Shown here piece after piece: positions 59,590 to 64,000 of a DNA stretch of 64,000 nucleotides. Position numbers and translations under genes: made by a program. Origin of the DNA: JAQBDA01 sp963709875 (lineage in GTDB: Bacteria; Chloroflexota; Anaerolineae; Anaerolineales; UBA4823); NCBI GenBank assembly GCA_963709875.1, contig CAVPYB010000001.1, positions 393,611-457,610 of the forward strand, read 5' to 3'. The first letter of the stretch is position 1. Every line of letters starts with the position of its first letter. The notes under the pieces were generated by a model. It did no database searches. It was not told the DNA's origin and saw only the letters and a list, made by a program, of their open reading frames with translations.

Positions 59590-59652
59590 ATCGAACCCCA
59601 CGCATCAGCGGCTTGGCCGTAGGCCAGGTCCGTCTGCATGCGCTTGTTATGC
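59590..59652 (-). repeat. Classical attC-like site of cassette gene 2
   Basis: 63 bp, the best attC candidate. On the minus strand GCATAAC (RYYYAAC box) is followed by AAGCGCATGCAG and the inner imperfect hairpin CAGACGGACCTGGCC/GGCCAAGCCGCTG with a TAC loop. CTGATGCG then pairs with CGCATGCAG around one bulged base. GTTCGAT (variant of GTTRRRY) closes the site. Length, bulged base and box layout match integron attC sites. Confidence 0.65.
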
Positions 59653-59658
59653 GTAACC

Positions 59659-60102
59659 TCAAGAAGTCCGATGTTTGGACGGAAATATCCTTCGCACTCT
59701 AACTTCGTCATCATTTTCTAGGTAATCGAACTCATCATTGTAATCCTTGTAAATCAGCCACCTATCTTTGAGTTTGTCTTTGTTCCATAACTCCGCGATC
59801 AAGATTTCTCCAGAGGCTAACCCTGCAACGAGACCAAGATAATCCATTGAAATGTAATAACCCCGAGGATCAGAAAACTCAAACTCATGTCCATGAGTGT
59901 GCCAGGGTGTAGCATCTCCCAAGTCGATTAAGGCATCGTTCTCTATTGTTGAGCCATTCGGATAATGTGTGGTGACATTATTTACAAAGCGTAAGCTGAA
60001 ATCATCGGCCAATCGAATCGTTAGCGTATCCGCATCAACAAATTCGCTTTTCAATCCAACCTCTTTACATTGATCATGTACTAGATCTAGATCGTATGAC
60101 AT
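59659..60102 (-). CDS. Cassette gene 2: unknown acidic protein
   Basis: 147 residues, intact: SYDLDLVHDQCKEVGLKSEF, TPWHTHGHEFEFSDPRGYYI, WLIYKDYNDEFDYLENDDEV. Small, acidic and beta-rich, of the immunity-like type, but no family could be named. An upstream in-frame ATG (60114) overlaps the GTTATGC box. The stop lies 7 bp before the next RYYYAAC box. Confidence 0.65.
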   Translation of the reverse strand: MSYDLDLVHDQCKEVGLKSEFVDADTLTIRLADDFSLRFVNNVTTHYPNGSTIENDALIDLGDATPWHTHGHEFEFSDPRGYYISMDYLGLVAGLASGEILIAELWNKDKLKDRWLIYKDYNDEFDYLENDDEVRVRRIFPSKHRTS

Positions 60103-60110
60103 GTTGTTAC

Positions 60111-60227
60111 GCATAACTATTGGATATACTGCAAATTATCCGTATAAACGGTCAATTTGGTATCTGATACTGACATTGGCTTTTCATAAGAGCGGTTATC
60201 AAAAACAAATGATTCGGGTAGTTACTC
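60111..60227 (-). repeat. attC-like site of cassette gene 1
   Basis: On the minus strand it runs from GAGTAAC, which contains the TAA stop of the XRE gene, to GTTATGC (60117-60111), 117 bp. The interior has TTTTTGATAACCGCTCTTATG, shared with the sites at 56.6 and 57.2 kb, and the palindrome CCGTTTATACGG next to the common TTTGCAGTATATCCAATA arm. Confidence 0.5.
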
Positions 60228-60724
60228 TATGCTCGTTTTGTTTGTATCATTAATTCCTAAGGCTTCTTCCAATTGTGATTTCACCAGGAATCCTTTAGCT
60301 CTTAGTTCGGTTATATTTGTGAGATAAGGAATCAAGAAATTATAGAGTTCCATAGCATGAGCCTTTAGAGCTTCTTCATCATCCTCGATTTCTAATAAAT
60401 TGATCTCATCGGTTTTTTGTTGAAGTAAGAGAATAGATTTGATAGTGGGAATTTGAACTGCTCTCATATCTGGATCCATTCTACGGATAATTGCAATAAG
60501 ATCCTGAATATCTTCACCAATATAATCTTCTCCATAAAAGTACTCAATTGGCTTATTTGAAATACCTCGCAAGATGAAATAAATCGCTGGCGGATACTTG
60601 TACCTTACCTCTTTCAAGATCTGATATTGCTGAGGCAGTCTTTCCGAGTTGATCAGCAAGGTCTTGCTGTGAATCCACGTTCAATTCTAACTTCCCTAAT
60701 TCGTTTCACAATTATGTCATTCAT
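60222..60724 (-). CDS. Cassette gene 1: XRE-family HTH regulator (two frame changes)
   Basis: From ATG 60724 the sequence is NDIIVKRIREVRIERGFT. After one extra base near 60676 it reads QQDLADQLGKTASAISDLER and GKVQVSASDLFHLARYF, an XRE helix-turn-helix. After a second change near 60565 it goes on as NKPIEYFYGEDYIGEDIQDL and a helical C-terminus ending NDTNKTSIE. About 165 residues. This layout is like SinR/phage-type regulators of unknown targets. Confidence 0.75.
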
Positions 60725-60739
60725 AATGAGCTCGCGCCT

Positions 60740-61086
60740 TATGATCTAAGAATTACTTATATCATACACGGAAAATACTTGACATGCAAGCGGAAATAGC
60801 TTATGATTAAGTCGTGGTTTGCTTATGGTAAATGCGTTTGTATCGGAATTTTTCCGATTCGACCAGAATCTGATTAATTGCCGTCCGTCACCTAGTCTAC
60901 GCTGTCCGTCCGCAGCCGGAAAGACCGGCAGCCCGGGCTTGGCAGCAAGCCTCTCATTGTCGAGGCTGGTGAGGGCAAAGAAAGAGAGCATTTCTTTGCT
61001 TGGCGGCGCAAGCAGGAAGCCTTGACTATGAACGGGAATGCAGCTATTCGATAAATACATTTCTGAAGATAAATGGTGGAGATTCC
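60740..61086. other. Intergenic region without recognised gene
   Basis: About 350 bp between the XRE gene and the HNH gene. It holds a small hairpin (ATCGGAA/TTCCGAT near 60842-60858) and an open frame on each strand with low-complexity, Ser/Arg-rich translation that looks non-coding. No promoter or RNA gene can be supported. Confidence 0.4.
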
Positions 61087-61452
61087 ATGAGTGAAAAAGG
61101 GAATTGCATCATGTGCGGCAAAACTCTAAAAGGGCGGCAGAAGCTGTACTGCTCCCGGGACTGCAAGAATAAGGACCTGCAGAGCTACTAGGCTCGGCGG
61201 AGGACGCGGGCTGAGGCGCAAGCGCCTGTTGATCGATGAAGCCGGTGGACGGTGCACGATCTGCGGCTACCGGGAGAATCTGGCGGCGCTGGTATTCCAC
61301 CACACCGAGTACACCGGGAAGGATTTTAAGCTGGATATGCGCTCGTGTCCAACCGGCGCTTCGAGGCGGTCCGCGGGGAAGCGGATAAATGCGTCCTGGT
61401 CTGTGCCAACTGCCATGCCAGGCTGCACAACCCGCACGTCGATCTCGAGTGA
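61087..61452 (+). CDS. HNH endonuclease (two frame changes)
   Basis: The start SEKGNCIMCGKTLKGRQKLY then CSRDCKNKDLQSY gives a zinc-binding CxxC pair. After an extra T at 61189, RKRLLIDEAGGRCTICGYRE and NLAALVFHHTEYTGKDFKLD provide the first HNH half. After a change near 61345, KCVLVCANCHARLHNPHVDL completes the HNH motif. About 120 residues. It sits 80 bp before tRNA-Gly and close to the intron-bearing tRNA-Ile2. A part of it is repeated, inverted, at the right end of the window. Confidence 0.8.
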
Positions 61453-61531
61453 AATCTCCCTGCTGCCTTTCTTCGATCTATTGCACTTGACCATAGTCCC
61501 CCGGCAAGGTAAAATCTGAAATCCCTCCAAC

Positions 61532-61603
61532 GCGGGCGTCGCCAAGTGGTAAGGCATCAGCCTTCCAAGCTGACATTCGTGGGTTCGAGTCCCATCGCCC
61601 GCT
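61532..61603 (+). tRNA. tRNA-Gly(TCC)
   Basis: 72 nt, GCGGGCG/CGCCCGC acceptor stem, T discriminator, anticodon loop CTTCCAA (TCC), stem TCAGC/GCTGA, T-arm GTGGGTTCGAGTCCCAT. CCA is not encoded. Confidence 0.93.
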
Positions 61604-61674
61604 CAGGTGATGTTCGAAGTGCGATGTACTGTGTGCGGATCGCACCATAGCACTTCGCACCCCGCACATTCTCA

Positions 61675-61961
61675 GGGCCCGTAGCTCAGCGGCAGAGCGG
61701 ACGGCTCAAATGGGCTGCCTGGGGAGCAATCCCCAGGTGATTACCTGTCAAATTCGGGGAAGCCTAATCATGCGCGAAGGTTGAGCGTCGCATGATGGTA
61801 ATCCCGAGCCAAGCCTCCCACCGGAGGAAGGTGTAGAGACTGGACGGCAGGCACCCCCCGGGGGTGAAGGGACAGTCCAGCCCACAAACCCGAAAGGGGC
61901 AGCGAAAGCCGTAGTGGGATGCATAACCGGTTGGTCGCAGGTTCGAATCCTGCCGGGCCCA
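61675..61961 (+). tRNA. tRNA-Ile2(CAT) interrupted by a group I intron
   Basis: The 5' exon is 61675-61706 (GGGCCCGTAGCTCAGCGGCA then GAGCGGACGGCT) and the 3' exon 61922-61961 (CATAACCGGTTGGTCGCAGG then TTCGAATCCTGCCGGGCCCA), exactly positions 34-73. Joining them gives loop CTCATAA. The G1-C72 pair excludes initiator tRNA. The TAGCTCAG and TTGGTCGC blocks match tRNA-Ile(CAT), whose C34 is modified to lysidine to read AUA, although elongator Met cannot be fully excluded. One A28-G42 mismatch is present here (CCGGT; the inverted copy has CCGTT). No CCA is encoded. Confidence 0.88.
61707..61921 (+). other. Group I intron, about 215 nt, in the tRNA anticodon loop
   Basis: The intron follows U33 and ends with G before the anticodon. 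The exon end CGGCU can pair with GGCUG in the intron around a U-G wobble, making P1. TGTCAAATTCGGGGAA resembles the P4/J3-4 region. GTGTAGAGACTGGACGG and GGTGAAGGGACAGTCCAG are the R and S elements, with GACTG/CAGTC as P7. These blocks match, from memory, the small IC3-type tRNA introns such as that of Azoarcus tRNA-Ile(CAU). No open reading frame lies in it. Confidence 0.85.
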
Positions 61962-61970
61962 TATCGCCGC

Positions 61971-62005
61971 ACGGCGGCGCACTGTAATGGTGCGCCGTCT
62001 TTTTT
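61971..62005 (+). terminator. Terminator of the tRNA transcript
   Basis: GGCGCAC (61976-61982) pairs with GTGCGCC (61990-61996), and ACGG/CCGT can lengthen the stem around a bulge. CTTTTTTC follows. It is a clear rho-independent terminator 10 bp after the tRNA-Ile2 gene. Confidence 0.8.
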
Positions 62006-62162
62006 CTTGCACCCGTCCTGGTCTGCCCTCTTGTGATGCAGCCCAAATGGTTGTATGATAGTAACTGAGCTGACCGGGTTGGTCTGCATAGTTTATGTAA
62101 GCTTGATCCCGCTACCCACGCAGCCTCCTGTCCAGGCCTTAATAAAGAAGGAAACCAAAACG

Positions 62163-62561
62163 ATGACCACCCTCTTCACCATCGACTTGACGATCAACAT
62201 GCCCGACGGCGGCCGGTACGCCCGCAAGCTGCTGAACTTGTACTTCACCGACATGCCAGCGGACATCAACGCGACCGCTTACGATCTGTGCGGTGCCAAC
62301 GAAGCTGTACAAACACGGAAGTTCGCCAACCTGACATTGAAGCACGCCGACGCATGGTCCAGTGAGGAGGGCAGCTTGAATATTTTCGCCTTGCTTTCTG
62401 TCTCCAGCGAAGACCCCACCTTCATAGAGCAGGTTGTCGCCAAATACATGGACGCCTTCCCGGACTGCCTGAAGAGGGCAAGCGGCGTGTATTTCTCCCC
62501 GACCGGCTTCCCGCCCGAGATCTCCTTAAAGCCAACGGACTGGAACGCCAAGGTCCACTAG
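62163..62561 (+). CDS. Hypothetical protein
   Basis: 132 residues: TTLFTIDLTINMPDGGRYAR, KLLNLYFTDMPADINATAYD, AYDLCGANEAVQTRKFANLT, then a C-terminus ending SLKPTDWNAKVH. No family recognised. ATG 62163 follows AAGGAAA at 62149-62155. The frame is intact in this arm, while the inverted copy at 62.75-63.15 kb is full of indels. Confidence 0.65.
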   Translation: MTTLFTIDLTINMPDGGRYARKLLNLYFTDMPADINATAYDLCGANEAVQTRKFANLTLKHADAWSSEEGSLNIFALLSVSSEDPTFIEQVVAKYMDAFPDCLKRASGVYFSPTGFPPEISLKPTDWNAKVH

Positions 62562-62749
62562 GCTTAGCGCTCTAAATGTCAAGTTCTTGAAAGGTAAAAC
62601 CACAAAGTATTAAACCTAACCAACCGGGTGGACCGGCAATTAATTTACCCCCCTCAAATTTTCTCAGCAGGTTTCGATTATTGACCCGGTTGGTTAGGTT
62701 TAATACTTTGTGGTTTTACCTTTTCAGAAAAAAACTTGACATTTAGAGC

Positions 62750-63150
62750 GCTAAGCCTAGTGGACCTTGGCGTTCCATCGAGTTGGCTTTAAGGAGATCT
62801 CGGGCGGGAAGCCGGTCGGGGAGAAATACACGCCGCTTGCCTGTTCAGCAGTGCAAACATGCATGTATTTGGCGACAACCTGCTCTATGAAGGTGGGGTC
62901 TTCGCGGAAAACGGGACAATCGTCAACTGTTTCCACTGGACCATGCGTCAGCGCGCTTCAATGTCAGGTTCCAGCCCTGGTTTGTACAGCTTCGTTAGGC
63001 ACCGCACGGTCGCGTTGATGTGCTGGGCATGTGGGTGAAGTACAAGTTAGCGGCAGACTGCGGGCGTACCGGCCGCCGTCGGGCATGTTGGATCGTGTCA
63101 AGTGGAGAAGAGGGTGGTCATCGTTTTGGTTTCCTTCTTTATAAGGCCTG
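62750..63150 (-). pseudogene. Degraded inverted copy of the hypothetical gene 62163-62561
   Basis: On the minus strand, scattered identical blocks of the left-arm gene occur, for instance around 62784-62850 (GATCTCGGGCGGGAAGCCGG in plus orientation) and 62866-62912, separated by indels and unrelated bases. No continuous reading frame remains. Confidence 0.75.
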
Positions 63151-63315
63151 GACAGGAGGCTGCATGGGTAGCGGGATCAAGCTTACATAAACTATGCAGA
63201 CCAACCCCGTCAGCTCAGTTACTATAATTCAACCATTTGGGCTGCATCACAAGGGGATACCAGGACGGGTGCAAGAAGACGGCGCACCATTACAGTGCGC
63301 CGCCGTGCGGCGATA

Positions 63316-63598
63316 TGGGCCCGGCAGGGATCGAACCTGCGACCAAACGGTTATGCATCCGGCTGCAGCTTTCGCTGCCCCTTGCGGGTTTGTGGGCTGG
63401 ACTGTCCCTTCGCCCCCGAGGAGGGTCTCCCGTCGGTCTCTACACGTATTCCGGTGAGGCTTGGCTCAGTACCATGTCATGCGACGCTCATACCTTCGCT
63501 TGCATGATTAAGGCTTCCCCGAATTTGACAGAAGTCACCTAGGTGCTCTCCCCGCAAGCCCACTTGAGCCGTCCGCTCTGCCGCTGAGCTACGGGCCC
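63316..63598 (-). tRNA. Inverted copy of tRNA-Ile2(CAT) with group I intron
   Basis: 5' exon 63598-63567, intron 63566-63356 (211 nt), 3' exon 63355-63316. The exons are intact, and here the anticodon stem GACGG/CCGTT pairs better than in the left copy. The intron core blocks GTGTAGAGACCGACGG and GCGAAGGGACAGTCCAG are present with several differences. It may be a second gene or a duplicate created by assembly. Confidence 0.6.
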
Positions 63599-63669
63599 TG
63601 GTTGTAGGGGTGCGAAGTGTTCTTGATGCGGTCCTCACTTACAGTACATCACACTTCGAACATCACCAG

Positions 63670-63742
63670 AGCGGGCGATCGGAATTCGAACCCACGAATG
63701 TCAGCTTGGAAGGCTGATGCCTTACCACTTGGCGACGCCCGC
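63670..63742 (-). tRNA. Inverted, altered copy of tRNA-Gly(TCC)
   Basis: Same acceptor and anticodon arms as the gene at 61532, but the T-arm reads GGGTTCGAATTCCGATCGCC with an extra base and a broken stem. It is probably a noisy copy rather than a working gene. Confidence 0.5.
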
Positions 63743-64000
63743 ATTGGAGGGAACCAGATTTTACCTTGCCGGGGGACTATGGTCAAGTGCAATAGATCGA
63801 AGAAAGGCAGCAGGGAAATTACCGCTCGAGATCGAGGTGCGGGTTGTGCAGCCTGGGCGTGGCAGGTCGCACAGCCCAGGACGCATTTATCCACTTCCCC
63901 GCGCCCACCGCCTCGAAGCGCGGGTTTGGAGCAAGCGCATATGCCAGCTTGAGGGTGAGCCCGGTGTACTCGGTGTGGTGGAATACCAGCGCGGCCTAAT

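Larger units (their letters stand above)
61281..64000. repeat. Long imperfect inverted duplication (palindrome) centred near 62,657
   Basis: Left arm about 61281-62629, unique 54-nt spacer 62630-62683, right arm 62684 to the window end. The sequence CTAACCAACCGGGT (left) and ACCCGGTTGGTTAG (right) bound the spacer. The right arm repeats, in reverse order and orientation, the unknown gene, tRNA-Ile2 with intron, tRNA-Gly and part of the HNH gene, but with many small indels and substitutions and about 40 bp shorter by the tRNA. Confidence 0.9.

Noticed and set aside
60746..61060. Open frames on both strands between the XRE and HNH genes
   Set aside because: Low-complexity translations, no ribosome binding site and no recognisable motif on either strand.
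61675..61961. Archaeal-type bulge-helix-bulge tRNA intron
   Set aside because: The insert is over 200 nt with group I core elements and no BHB structure, and all other genes are bacterial.
61675..61961. Initiator tRNA-fMet(CAT)
   Set aside because: Position 1-72 is a G-C pair. Bacterial initiators carry a 1-72 mismatch and three G-C pairs in the anticodon stem, which is not the pattern here.

Overview
The window reads as a piece of a Chloroflexota genome, most likely an Anaerolineae-type bacterium. This is inferred from the overall protein flavour: an NBR1-Ig-like lipoprotein, a PASTA-less Ser/Thr kinase with a large extracellular sensor, a complete 14-gene complex I operon, a long-form NfeD and duplicated YbhFSR-type drug exporters. 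No 16S rRNA gene is present, so the assignment stays an inference.

Layout. 1-12.9 kb is mostly housekeeping: the end of glyS, a higBA toxin-antitoxin pair, small enzymes and membrane proteins, dnaG and rpoD. 13.0-28.0 kb holds nuoA-N in canonical order behind an extended -10 promoter, closed by a strong hairpin shared with a convergent multicopper oxidase gene. 28-49.6 kb carries lipA, a lipoprotein, an S9 peptidase, nfeD, an Rrf2-TauE pair divergent from a ferredoxin-like protein, a cytochrome c lipoprotein, a TetR-controlled two-ATPase/two-permease exporter with an HlyD adaptor, a methyltransferase and an aldo/keto reductase. 49.8-54.5 kb is a signalling pair: a transmembrane Ser/Thr kinase with a duplicated extracellular domain, followed by an FHA-FHA-lipase-like fusion protein.

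54.5-61 kb is an accessory island. Six genes of mostly unknown function, one an Imm53-type immunity protein and one an XRE regulator, all lie on the minus strand. They are separated by imperfect palindromic sites that start and end with RYYYAAC/GTTRRRY-like boxes, as attC sites of integron cassettes do. No integrase is visible. An IS66-family element with a perfect 8-bp target duplication has landed inside one of these sites. Several sites also carry the anticodon-arm sequence or the 3' half of a tRNA-Ile2(CAT) gene. The intact tRNA-Ile2(CAT) gene lies at 61.7 kb, is interrupted by a roughly 215-nt group I intron, and sits next to tRNA-Gly(TCC) and an HNH nuclease gene.

61.3-64 kb is one long, imperfect inverted duplication centred near 62,657. 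Its right arm looks like a noisy copy of the left and may be an assembly artefact.

A property of the whole window is the large number of single-base frame changes from about 15.3 kb onwards. They hit essential genes (nuoD, E, F, G, L, M, lipA), and removing one base usually restores the family sequence. I treat most of them as sequence errors rather than gene decay and give full gene spans.
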